64,000 nt of DNA from Pyxidicoccus parkwaysis (lineage in GTDB: Bacteria > Myxococcota > Myxococcia > Myxococcales > Myxococcaceae): assembly GCF_017301735.1 (NCBI RefSeq), contig NZ_CP071090.1, positions 5,818,001-5,882,000 of the forward strand. Reading direction: 5' to 3'. This document shows, piece after piece, positions 54,619 to 62,966 of the stretch (the first letter of the stretch is position 1; the number at the start of each line of letters is the position of its first letter). Both the position numbers and the translations under genes were made by a program. The notes beneath the pieces are model-generated. The model saw nothing but the letters and a program-made list of their open reading frames with translations. It was not told the origin of the DNA and searched no databases.

Positions 54619-57600
54619 TCACCGTTCCAATTGGTAGAGCATCCGCTTGGCGGGGAGGTACGACGGGTCCAACCCCACCACCCGCACCAGGGTGTCGCGT
54701 GCCACGTCGCGCCGCTGGGGCGCCTCCAGTTCCGCCAGCCGCGCCTGCGCCGACAGCAGTCCGGGCGCCAACTGCAGCGCGTCCCGCAGCGAGCGCTTGG
54801 CGGGCTCCACCTGCCGGGACTCCGCCAGTGCCATCCCCAGCGACAGGTGGGCGATGGCCTGCTGCCGGCCACCCTCCACCGCGCGCGTGGCCAGGGACTT
54901 CGCCTCGGAGGCATTGCCTCGCCTGAGCGCGATGAGCGAGCGGTACGCGAGCGCACCCGCGTTGTTCGTGTCCACCTCCAGCACGCTGCGGAAGTGCCGC
55001 TCGGCCGCCTCGAGCGCGTCCTGGTGGAAGCGCAGCAGGCCTTCGTAGAGCAGCGGGGACGGGTCCTCCGGCCCCTCGGCCAGCGCGAGGATGGCGCCCT
55101 CCATGCCCTCCAGCGTCTCGCGGGGGCGCAGCCAGAAGCGCGTCGCCACCGGCCGGGGCGCCAGCCGCATCGGGTCCGACTGGAGCGCCGGGTTCAGGGC
55201 GCGGAACGCGTCGTCCCGCCGCTTCGCGCTCGCCGAGGCCACGCCGGCCAACAGCTGCGCATCCAGCCGCCGCGAGTCCAGCCGCACCGCCTCCTGGAAG
55301 CGCTCCACCGCCTCGGCGGGCTTCTTCTCCAGCAGGAGCAGCCGGCCCTCGAGCACCTTCTCCAGCGCGGCGTCGTCCATGCGGCCCTGGAAGCCCGCGA
55401 AGTGCTCCCGCGCCCGTGTAGCGTCACGCCGGCCCAGCGCCACCAGGAAGACCTGGAGGTGCGCCTCGGGCAGGCCCTTCACCAGCTGGAGCGCCTCCTC
55501 GGCCGACTTCGCCGCGCCGTCCGCGTCGTTGGCGGCGCGCTGCGCGGACGCGAGGTGCACCAGCACCTCGGCCACCTCGGGACTCTCGTAGCGGGAGCGG
55601 TTCTTCAGGAGCGCGCGCAATTCGCGCACCGCGGCGCCCGGGTTGTCCTCGGACTGGTAGCGCAGCACGGCCAGCGGCAGCAGCGCGCGCAGCTCGGTGG
55701 GGGCCGCCTTCACGCGCGCCTCGTACAGCTTGCGCGCCTCACCGGGCTCCCCCACCTCCTGGTAGATGCGCGACGTGGCCGCGAGGCTGTCCCAGTCGTC
55801 GGGCTTCGCCGCCAGGCGCTTGCGCAGCGTCTCCAGCGCGAGCGAGTACTCACCGGACGACTCGTGCGCCAGCGCGCGGAAGTAGGCCACGCGCTTGAGG
55901 TCCGGAGCGAGCTTCTGCGCCTCGTCGAAGTGCGTGCGCGCCAGCTCGCGGGACGTGGACAGGTAGGCGCGGCCCAGCACCAGGTGTGCCTCGGCCTTCT
56001 GCGCGTCGGTGGCCTTGGGCTGCGCCAGCAGCTCCTCGGCCAGTTTGCGCGCCTGCTCCATGCGCTCCGGCTCGCGCGAGCGCGTCAGCATCAGGTTGGC
56101 GTTCGCCAGCAGCAGCGGCGGGGTGTGGCCGGAGCGGGCCTGCGCGGCCTCCACCAGGGAGCGCGCCTCCTGGAAGGTGGCGTCGTCCATGCCCGCGCCA
56201 CGGCCCAGCGTCAGCGCCTGCGCATAGCCGATGATGGCGTCGTCGCTCTGCGGGTCCAGGAGCAGCGCCTGCTGGAAGGACGCCTCCGCCTGGGCGTACG
56301 CGAAGCGCTCGTCCCGGGCGAGCTGCTGCTGCCCCTCGGCCAGCTTCCCCGCGCTGGTGGCGTCGTCGGTGAGCTCCTCCAGGTACTTCAGCTTCCAGCG
56401 CGACAGCGCGGCCTGCACCGCCTCCGGCACGGGGGGCGGAGCGGGAGGCTGCGCGCTGCGGCGCACGTCCTCCTGGTGGCGCGAGTAGAGGAACCACGCG
56501 CCCGCGCCACCGCCGATGAGCAGCACCGCGAGCGCGCCCACGAGCACACCCCGCCCGCGTCCGGACCCACCGCCCACGGCCTGGATTTGCGCGGTGCCCG
56601 TCCGCACCGAGGAGATGCCGGAGTTGCGCGCGCCACTGCGAGGCTCGGCCCCCAGGGAGGGCGCGGCCGGGCGCGGACCGCTGCGCGGCTCCGGGCCCAT
56701 GTCCGGGATGATGTCGGTGCTGATGGGGATGCGAGGGCTGCTGTTGCTCCGGGGCTCCGCGCCCAGGGCCGGGGCCGCGGAGGCACGCGAGCCGGGCTGG
56801 GGCTCGGGAGGCACCGGCGACGCCGCCGCGGAGCCCGCCTCCAGCGTGGTGAGCGGCGGCAGGAAGTCCATGCCCTCCGAGGCAGTGGGAGCAGGAGTCG
56901 GCGCTGAGGCCGGCGCGGCACCAGCGGACGCCGGCTGACGCTGCCGGCAGTCGTCGCATATGCCGAGCGCCTGGTCGAAGGAGTCCGTCAGCGGCTTGCC
57001 ACAGGAGCGGCAGCCGACGGTGGCCGGCCTGGGCGCGCCAGCGGGAGCGGCCGTGCGCGGCGCGGCGGCCCCACCGGGAGGCGCCACGGACATGGGCACG
57101 CCGCCCGGCGCCGTGGGGATTCTAGCGATGGGAACAGACGGTGCGGAGGGAGGCGGCCCGAGGAAGTCGAGCAGCGGGTCTCCCCCGGCGGCACCGGCGT
57201 CAGGCGCCGCGACGCCCGGGGCGCCGAACGGGTCCACCGGCGGCGCGGACGCGGGGCCGGGAGCCGGCATGGAGCCGAAGTCGCCGAAGAGGTCCGAGCC
57301 TCCCCCCTGCGCGGGCCGTGCCGCCGGGGCCGCCTGCGCGGGCCGGGGCCCCGCCTGCACGGGCCGGTTCGGTGCCTGGGGCGCGGGCCGGGGCGCGGCA
57401 GCGGCCGCCGACGAGGGACTGGCCCCGGGCGGCGGCGAGCCGAAGTCGCCGAAGAGGTCGTCCGGCGGCGGAGCGCTGGGAGCGGCTTCCGGTGCGGCGG
57501 GAGATGGGGTGGCGGGCGCCGCGGGCTGCGGCGTGGGAGCCGGCGCGCCAGCTGCGGGCGCGGCCGTGGAATCGCGCCGGACGAGTTGCAGGTGCCGGCA

Positions 57601-57690
57601 GCGGGGACACTGCGCGCGAACGCCCTTGGCGGTGATCAACCGATCATCGATCGCATAGGCGGCCGCGCATTTCTGACAGACGATGCGCAT
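54619..57690 (-). CDS. Zinc-ribbon/TPR membrane protein between purH and purD
   Basis: 1023 residues. The N-terminus is an MJ0042-type zinc ribbon (Cys5, Cys8, Cys28, Cys31 in MRIVCQKC..AQCPRC), as in many myxobacterial regulatory scaffolds. A Pro/Ala/Gly-rich region follows with the repeat DLFGDFGS, then a second zinc ribbon (about 224-249, GCRSCGKPL..GICDDC). One transmembrane helix lies at about 378-400 (VLVGALAVLLIGGGAGAWFLYS). The remaining 620 residues are TPR repeats in the periplasm (for example LRVAYFRALAHESSGEYSLALETLRKRL, AEEALQLVKGLPEAHLQVFLVALG). Its job is unknown; it resembles adaptor proteins that join regulators and envelope machines. It is three bases from the purH stop and seven from purD, so it is part of that operon. 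Confidence 0.87.
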   Translation of the reverse strand: MRIVCQKCAAAYAIDDRLITAKGVRAQCPRCRHLQLVRRDSTAAPAAGAPAPTPQPAAPATPSPAAPEAAPSAPPPDDLFGDFGSPPPGASPSSAAAAAPRPAPQAPNRPVQAGPRPAQAAPAARPAQGGGSDLFGDFGSMPAPGPASAPPVDPFGAPGVAAPDAGAAGGDPLLDFLGPPPSAPSVPIARIPTAPGGVPMSVAPPGGAAAPRTAAPAGAPRPATVGCRSCGKPLTDSFDQALGICDDCRQRQPASAGAAPASAPTPAPTASEGMDFLPPLTTLEAGSAAASPVPPEPQPGSRASAAPALGAEPRSNSSPRIPISTDIIPDMGPEPRSGPRPAAPSLGAEPRSGARNSGISSVRTGTAQIQAVGGGSGRGRGVLVGALAVLLIGGGAGAWFLYSRHQEDVRRSAQPPAPPPVPEAVQAALSRWKLKYLEELTDDATSAGKLAEGQQQLARDERFAYAQAEASFQQALLLDPQSDDAIIGYAQALTLGRGAGMDDATFQEARSLVEAAQARSGHTPPLLLANANLMLTRSREPERMEQARKLAEELLAQPKATDAQKAEAHLVLGRAYLSTSRELARTHFDEAQKLAPDLKRVAYFRALAHESSGEYSLALETLRKRLAAKPDDWDSLAATSRIYQEVGEPGEARKLYEARVKAAPTELRALLPLAVLRYQSEDNPGAAVRELRALLKNRSRYESPEVAEVLVHLASAQRAANDADGAAKSAEEALQLVKGLPEAHLQVFLVALGRRDATRAREHFAGFQGRMDDAALEKVLEGRLLLLEKKPAEAVERFQEAVRLDSRRLDAQLLAGVASASAKRRDDAFRALNPALQSDPMRLAPRPVATRFWLRPRETLEGMEGAILALAEGPEDPSPLLYEGLLRFHQDALEAAERHFRSVLEVDTNNAGALAYRSLIALRRGNASEAKSLATRAVEGGRQQAIAHLSLGMALAESRQVEPAKRSLRDALQLAPGLLSAQARLAELEAPQRRDVARDTLVRVVGLDPSYLPAKRMLYQLER

Positions 57691-57693
57691 GAC

Positions 57694-59238
57694 TCAGTGG
57701 CGGAAGTGTCGCACTCCCGTCAGCACCATGGCCATCCCATGTTCGTCCGCCGCGGCGATGACCTCCGCGTCCCGGACCGAGCCGCCAGGGTGGACCACGC
57801 ATGTCGCACCTGCCCGGGCGGCCTCGTCCAGGCCGTCCCGGAAGGGGAAGAAGGCGTCCGAGGCCACGGCGCTCCCCTTGAGGGCATCTCCACCGCGCTT
57901 CATGGCGATACGGACCGAGTCCACCCTGTTCGTCTGGCCTCCGCCCTGGGCGAGGAGCTGGTCCCCCGAGGAGAACACGATGGCGTTGCTCTTCACGTGC
58001 TTGCACACCTTCCAGGCGAAGCGGAGCGCCCGCTCCTCTTCCGGTGTGGGTGACCGCTTGGAGACCACCTTCCAGGTGAGCGTGGGCTCGACGGCGTCCC
58101 GGTCCATGAGGAGCAGACCACCGGACACGCTCCGGGCGTCGAGCTGGGCCCTGGGCCTGGCCTGCGGCGAGGCGAGCGCCGGGCCCGCCTCCAGCAGCCG
58201 GAGGTTCTTCTTCGCCGCCAGTGCCTGGAGCGCCGCCGCCGAGTACGACGGCGCGATGACCGCCTCCAGGAACGTCTCCGCCATGGCCTGGGCGGTGGCC
58301 TCGTCCACCTCGCGGTTGAGGGCGACGATGCCGCCGAAGGCGGACACCTCGTCCACCGCGCGCGCCGTGCGGTACGCCTTCACCAGCGCGTCATCCACCG
58401 CCACGCCGCACGGGGTGTTGTGCTTGATGATGACCGCGCAGGGCTTCTCCGGGAACTCCAGCAGCAGCCCCAGCGCCGCGTCCAGGTCCAGGATGTTGTT
58501 GTAGGAGAGCTCCTTGCCCTGCAGCACCTTGGAGAAGGCCACCGTGGGCTCGGCCGGGGCGGAGTGCTCGCGGTAGAAGGCGCCGCGCTGGTGCGGGTTC
58601 TCGCCGTACCGCAGGTCCTGCGCCTTCTGGTACGTCAGCGACAGCTCCCCCGGGAAGGACTCACCCGAGGCGGAGGACAGCCACGCGGAGATGGAGGCGT
58701 CATAGGCCGCCGTGTGCGCGAAGGCCTTGCGCATCAGCTTGCGCCGCGTCTCCTCGCCCACCGCCTTGTGCTGCTCCAGTTCCGCGAGCACCGCCGGGTA
58801 GTCGTCCGGGTCCACCACGATGGAGACGTGCCGGAAGTTCTTCGCGGAGGCGCGGACCATCGCCGGCCCGCCAATGTCAATCTGCTCGATGACGTCCGCC
58901 TCGGCGGCGCCCGAGGCCACCGTCTGGCGGAACGGGTACAGGTTCACCGCGACGAGGGAGATGGGCTCGATGCCATGGGCCTTCATTTCCGCCCGGTCCG
59001 TCTCCAGTTCCACGCGCCCCAACAGCCCGCCGTGGATGCGGGGATGGAGCGTCTTCACGCGGCCGCCGAGGATTTCAGGGCTCTGCGTGTGCTCCGACAC
59101 CTTGGTGGCGGGGACGCCGGCGCCCTTGAGCGCCTCGAGCGTGCCGCCGGTGGAGAGCAACCGGAAACCCAGGCGCACAAGGCCCTGGGCGAAGGGGACA
59201 AGACCGCGCTTGTCGGAAACGCTGAGGAGAGCCAGCAC
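57694..59238 (-). CDS. purH: Bifunctional AICAR transformylase/IMP cyclohydrolase
   Basis: 514 residues from a GTG at 59238 with GAGG seven bases upstream. It carries out the last two steps of IMP synthesis. The N-terminal IMP cyclohydrolase (MGS-like) domain has ALLSVSDKRGLVPFAQGLVRLGFRLLSTGGTLEAL and GGRVKTLHPRIHGGLLGR. The transformylase domain has LRYGENPHQRGAFYRE, the catalytic Lys-His of VIIKHNTPCGVA, DEVSAFGGIVALNREVDEATA, and a C-terminal SDAFFPFRDGLDEAARAGATCVVHPGGSVRDAEVIAAADEHG. A sigma-70-type promoter stands 31 bases upstream. It is the first gene of the unit that continues through the TPR gene, purD and lptFG. Confidence 0.97.
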   Translation of the reverse strand: MLALLSVSDKRGLVPFAQGLVRLGFRLLSTGGTLEALKGAGVPATKVSEHTQSPEILGGRVKTLHPRIHGGLLGRVELETDRAEMKAHGIEPISLVAVNLYPFRQTVASGAAEADVIEQIDIGGPAMVRASAKNFRHVSIVVDPDDYPAVLAELEQHKAVGEETRRKLMRKAFAHTAAYDASISAWLSSASGESFPGELSLTYQKAQDLRYGENPHQRGAFYREHSAPAEPTVAFSKVLQGKELSYNNILDLDAALGLLLEFPEKPCAVIIKHNTPCGVAVDDALVKAYRTARAVDEVSAFGGIVALNREVDEATAQAMAETFLEAVIAPSYSAAALQALAAKKNLRLLEAGPALASPQARPRAQLDARSVSGGLLLMDRDAVEPTLTWKVVSKRSPTPEEERALRFAWKVCKHVKSNAIVFSSGDQLLAQGGGQTNRVDSVRIAMKRGGDALKGSAVASDAFFPFRDGLDEAARAGATCVVHPGGSVRDAEVIAAADEHGMAMVLTGVRHFRH

Positions 59239-59268
59239 GTGTGGGCCTCGGTGTGCGGGGGCGGCGCG

Positions 59269-59297
59269 GTACTAGCAACCACCCCCTGGGGTGTCAA
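59269..59297 (-). promoter_or_regulatory. Sigma-70 promoter of the purH operon
   Basis: On the minus strand TTGACA (59292-59297) is followed after exactly 17 bases by TAGTAC (59269-59274). The start of transcription would be near 59262, about 24 bases before the purH GTG. The -35 box is perfect, the -10 box moderate. Confidence 0.6.
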
Positions 59298-59342
59298 CGC
59301 AACACGTTGGCCTTCGTCGACGGGCGAAACCCGCCCGGTGCT

Positions 59343-59834
<492 letters not shown>

Positions 59835-59879
59835 GTCCCCTCCACGTGAGGCCAGTCTACCCGGTTCCGGGCCGGCATC

Positions 59880-60404
59880 TTATTGCGAACGGATGGTTTC
59901 GTCTTCGCGTGCGGTTACCGCACTGCCCAGCCTGGCCACATCCCGGACCAGATCCTGCGCTCTTTGCCTCAGTGTTGCCAACTCCGCCTCGAGCGTCCGC
60001 CGGTGCTCCCCCCCAAAGGCGCGGTCCCCCAGCTCTTCCTGGAACCCATCCAATAGACCCGCGAGGTCCCGCTCCAACTGGTCGATGTGATTGGCGTGGA
60101 AGACGTAGGAGCGCTTGATGTCCTCCAGGGTGTGCCCTTCGGCCATCATCTTCTTGATGACATTGATGCGGCGCACCGCCTCCACCGGGTAGAGCCCCCG
60201 GCTCCCCTGGTGCTTGCCCTTGCGGCCCACCCGGCGGCTGCGGGGTAGCAGCCCCGCCTGGACGTACTTGCGGAACGTCGCTTCCGACAGCCGCACGCCC
60301 CGCGGCCGGAAGATTTCCAGGATGGCGCTCGCGGGTAGACCTCCCGCGTTCTCGCGCTCGATCCGAGCAATCTCGTCGGGAGCCAGCAGGTCCATCGCTT
60401 CCAT
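59880..60404 (-). CDS. MerR-family transcriptional regulator
   Basis: 174 residues from the ATG at 60404, or 171 from the ATG at 60395. The winged helix reads GLPASAILEIFRPRGVRLSEATFRKYVQAGLLPRSRRVGRKGKHQGSRGLYPVEAVRRINVIKKMM, with the R-K-Y and L-Y-P turns of the family, but an extended N-terminal arm. A coiled coil follows (about 115-170: HIDQLERDLAGLLDGFQEEL, HRRTLEAELATLRQRAQDLVRDV). There are no metal-binding Cys, so it is not a metal MerR. A TATATT box ends only five bases before the ATG at 60404, so the mRNA could be nearly leaderless, and a 21-bp dyad lies just upstream, fitting autoregulation. Confidence 0.9.
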   Translation of the reverse strand: MEAMDLLAPDEIARIERENAGGLPASAILEIFRPRGVRLSEATFRKYVQAGLLPRSRRVGRKGKHQGSRGLYPVEAVRRINVIKKMMAEGHTLEDIKRSYVFHANHIDQLERDLAGLLDGFQEELGDRAFGGEHRRTLEAELATLRQRAQDLVRDVARLGSAVTAREDETIRSQ

Positions 60405-60416
60405 TGAATATAGGCT

Positions 60417-60437
60417 ACTGAATGGGGGCCATTGAGT
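60417..60437 (-). promoter_or_regulatory. 21-bp inverted repeat at the merR-type gene promoter
   Basis: On the minus strand ACTCAATGG and CCATTCAGT flank CCC; eight of nine base pairs match. The dyad ends four bases before the TATATT box (60405-60410) of the MerR gene. MerR-family regulators bind such dyads between -35 and -10 boxes, so this is a probable autoregulatory operator. Confidence 0.6.
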
Positions 60438-60552
60438 GCCAGAGCCGATCGGAGGAGTCAAGGCAGTCCGCTACAGGTGTGATTCACGGACGACGTTCCG
60501 GGCCGGCGGCGGGAGGCGTCAGTGGCGCGGTCAGCGGGCGGAGAACGGCCGT

Positions 60553-60572
60553 CCGGGGCGGCGCGGCCCCGG
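60553..60572 (-). terminator. Hairpin after the Ser/Thr kinase gene
   Basis: Perfect 7-bp stem CCGGGGC/GCCCCGG with a six-base loop, about 38 bases after the kinase stop. No U-tract. Confidence 0.5.
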
Positions 60573-60609
60573 GAGTCCGGCAACGTTCAGTGGGTGACGG
60601 TTCGGTGCT

Positions 60610-62946
60610 TCAGCGACTCTTCGGCACGCGGAACTCGCGAACCACGGAGGTGCCCGCGGTGACGGTGACGTCGAACTGCTTGTTGGCGGACGGGTGCTGG
60701 AAGACCAGCTTGTAGGTGCCCGGAGCGAGCTTGTAGGTGGCGCGGCCGGTGACCTCGCCCATGCGCTTACCGTTGATGAAGACGGTGGCGTACGGGGAGG
60801 CGCGCACCTGGAGTGTGCCGGTGGACTCGGCGGGACGGGAGTCCTGGGCGGTGCCGGCCGTGGGCCGGGCGTCCGCGGAGGCAGGAGAAGGCTCGGTGCC
60901 GAGCGCCTCCTCGCGCTTCTGGCCATCCACCTCGGAGATGTCGGAGTCGGCGTCGCCCGTCGCGGCCACGGCGGGGGCGCCAGTCTCCGGGGCGGCCGGA
61001 GTGGGCACGTCGGCCTTGGCCGTCGCGGGCACGGTGGCCGTGTCGGATGGCGTCGTCTCGCGCGTCCCCGGTGCCGTGGCCGTGCCCGGAGTGCCGGAAG
61101 GCGCCACTTCGCGAGTCCCCGGTGCAGTCGAAGCAGGGGCCTCAGTGACAGAAGTCGCGGACGTCTCGGGGTGCGAGTTGAAGCGCATCACCGCCACGCC
61201 GCCGCCCACGACGGCCAGGCCCACCGCGGCGGCCAGGCCGAGGGCCAGCGGACTGCGTCGGGCCGCGGGCTTCGCGAGGCCCTGTGCCCCCGAGCCGACA
61301 GCGGCGACCGCCTCGCCCGAAGGACGCCTCGCAGGTGCGGGCGCCGGGACGGAAGCGCCCGCCTCCACCATGCCCTCCGGCTCGGTCGAGGAGACGGTGT
61401 CCGGCGCGTCGTCGTCCAGGTCGTCGTCGTCCTCGAAGGCTCCGGTCCCCAGCCCCAGGCCGGAGGAACCGAAGGACTCCGATTCGGCAAGGCCCTGCTT
61501 CCGGCTACCAACGGAGGAAATCCCCTCGGGCTGGCTCGGCCTCTTGCCACTGACGGACGACACCCCGTCGGGCTGGCTCGGCCGCTTCCGGCTGACGGAC
61601 GAAACACCCTCCGGCCTGCTGGACCGCTTCCCGCCGGTCCCCTCCCCATCCGAGGCCGGGGCCACGGCGGGCGTCCCCTCTGGACGGCTCGGGCGCACCG
61701 AGGCCACGGGCGCGGCCACCGGCGGCAGGGGCCGGGGCACCGGCGACGAGGCCACCGCCGGCAGCGGCATCATCGGCGTGGCCATGGGCGGCAGCGGCAC
61801 GGAGAGCGCGGCCTCCCCTTCATCCCGGCGCGGCAGCACGAACGTGGGCGCGTTGACGTCCTCGTCCGGCGAGGCCGCCACCGCCATGCCCCGCCCGCTC
61901 GACACGCCCGGCATCACCGCCGTGGGCTCGCGCGGCACCTGGACCTGCTGCGCCCCGGCTCCAGGAGGCACCGGCGCATCCTCCACGTGGGTCCGCTCCT
62001 GCACCGTGGGCATGGCCTGGGTGAGGCTCGTGGGGAACAGGCGCCGCATGAAGGCGCTCAGGTCCGTGTCGTCCACCGTCTTCGCGTGCTTCAGCACGCA
62101 CTGGGCCAGGGCGCGCTCCAGCTCGCCCGCCGTCTGGAAGCGGGCCGCCGCGTCCCTGTCCAGCGCCCGCACCACGACGGCGTCCAGGTCCTCCGGCACG
62201 TCCGGGTTGAGACGGGCCGGCGGCGGAATGGCGCTCTGCTGCACCGCGCGCAGCACCGCCACCTCGGAGTCCCCGTCGAACAGCCGCCCGCCCGTGAGCA
62301 TCTCCCACAGCACCACGCCCAGCGCGAAGATGTCCGTGCGCGCGTCCACCGCCTCGCCGCGCGCCTGCTCCGGGGACATGTACGCGAACTTGCCCTTGAG
62401 CACCCCCGGCTGCGTCAGCTTGTTGCCCGCCTTGGCGATGCCGAAGTCCGTCAGCTTCACCGCGCCGTCGTAGGACAGCAGCACGTTGTGCGGCGTGACG
62501 TCCCGGTGCACCAAATCCAGCGGCTGCCCGTTCACCTTCAGCCGGTGCGCGTAGTGCAGCCCCCGAGCCACTTCCGTGCCGATGTGCGCCACCATCACCG
62601 GCGGCACCGGCTCCATCAGCTCCTTGCAGCGCTTGCGCAGCTCCCATAGCGAGCAGCCGCGCACGTACTCCATGGCCAGGTAGTACGTGTCCTCGTGCTT
62701 GTCGAAGTCGAAAATCTGCACCACGTTGGCGTGGTTGAGCCGCGAGGCCAGGCGCGCCTCGGCGATGAACATCCCGACGAACTCGGGGTCGCTCGCGAGG
62801 AAGGCCCGCACCCGCTTGATGACGACTTCCTTCTCGAAGCCCTCGGGGCCCCGGGCCGTACACAGGTAGATCTCCGCCATCCCGCCCTCGGCGAGCTTGC
62901 GGCGGACGACGTACTTGCCGATCTGGCGGCCGGCTTCGAGCGTCAC
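60610..62946 (-). CDS. Serine/threonine protein kinase with PEGA domain
   Basis: 778 residues. The kinase domain (about 8-285) has GGMAEIYL in the glycine loop, Lys44 (VVIKRV), Glu64, the catalytic HRDVTPHNVL with Asp149 and Asn154, and TDFGIAK with Asp167; all key residues are present, so it should be active. The long linker is rich in Pro/Ser with three 14-residue repeats (PDGVSSVSGKRPSQ type). A membrane helix lies at about 565-585 (LALGLAAAVGLAVVGGGVAVM). The periplasmic part is a Thr/Pro/Ala-rich stalk and a C-terminal PEGA domain (about 705-775: LQVRASPYATVFINGKRMGEVTGRATYKLAPGTYKLVF). PEGA domains bind envelope components in related kinases. Signals from the envelope to the cytoplasm are likely. 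Confidence 0.95.
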   Translation of the reverse strand: MTLEAGRQIGKYVVRRKLAEGGMAEIYLCTARGPEGFEKEVVIKRVRAFLASDPEFVGMFIAEARLASRLNHANVVQIFDFDKHEDTYYLAMEYVRGCSLWELRKRCKELMEPVPPVMVAHIGTEVARGLHYAHRLKVNGQPLDLVHRDVTPHNVLLSYDGAVKLTDFGIAKAGNKLTQPGVLKGKFAYMSPEQARGEAVDARTDIFALGVVLWEMLTGGRLFDGDSEVAVLRAVQQSAIPPPARLNPDVPEDLDAVVVRALDRDAAARFQTAGELERALAQCVLKHAKTVDDTDLSAFMRRLFPTSLTQAMPTVQERTHVEDAPVPPGAGAQQVQVPREPTAVMPGVSSGRGMAVAASPDEDVNAPTFVLPRRDEGEAALSVPLPPMATPMMPLPAVASSPVPRPLPPVAAPVASVRPSRPEGTPAVAPASDGEGTGGKRSSRPEGVSSVSRKRPSQPDGVSSVSGKRPSQPEGISSVGSRKQGLAESESFGSSGLGLGTGAFEDDDDLDDDAPDTVSSTEPEGMVEAGASVPAPAPARRPSGEAVAAVGSGAQGLAKPAARRSPLALGLAAAVGLAVVGGGVAVMRFNSHPETSATSVTEAPASTAPGTREVAPSGTPGTATAPGTRETTPSDTATVPATAKADVPTPAAPETGAPAVAATGDADSDISEVDGQKREEALGTEPSPASADARPTAGTAQDSRPAESTGTLQVRASPYATVFINGKRMGEVTGRATYKLAPGTYKLVFQHPSANKQFDVTVTAGTSVVREFRVPKSR
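61510..61632 (-). repeat. 42-bp tandem repeats in the kinase linker
   Basis: Three units of 42 bases encode 14-residue repeats of the form PDGVSSVSGKRPSQ. The Ser-Ser-Val-Ser core next to basic residues could be autophosphorylation or binding sites. Confidence 0.75.
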
Positions 62947-62966
62947 GAGAGCATCCGGAGGTTGAC

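Noticed and set aside
54241..56907. 888-codon plus-strand ORF over purD and the TPR gene
   Set aside because: Antisense shadow crossing two real genes.
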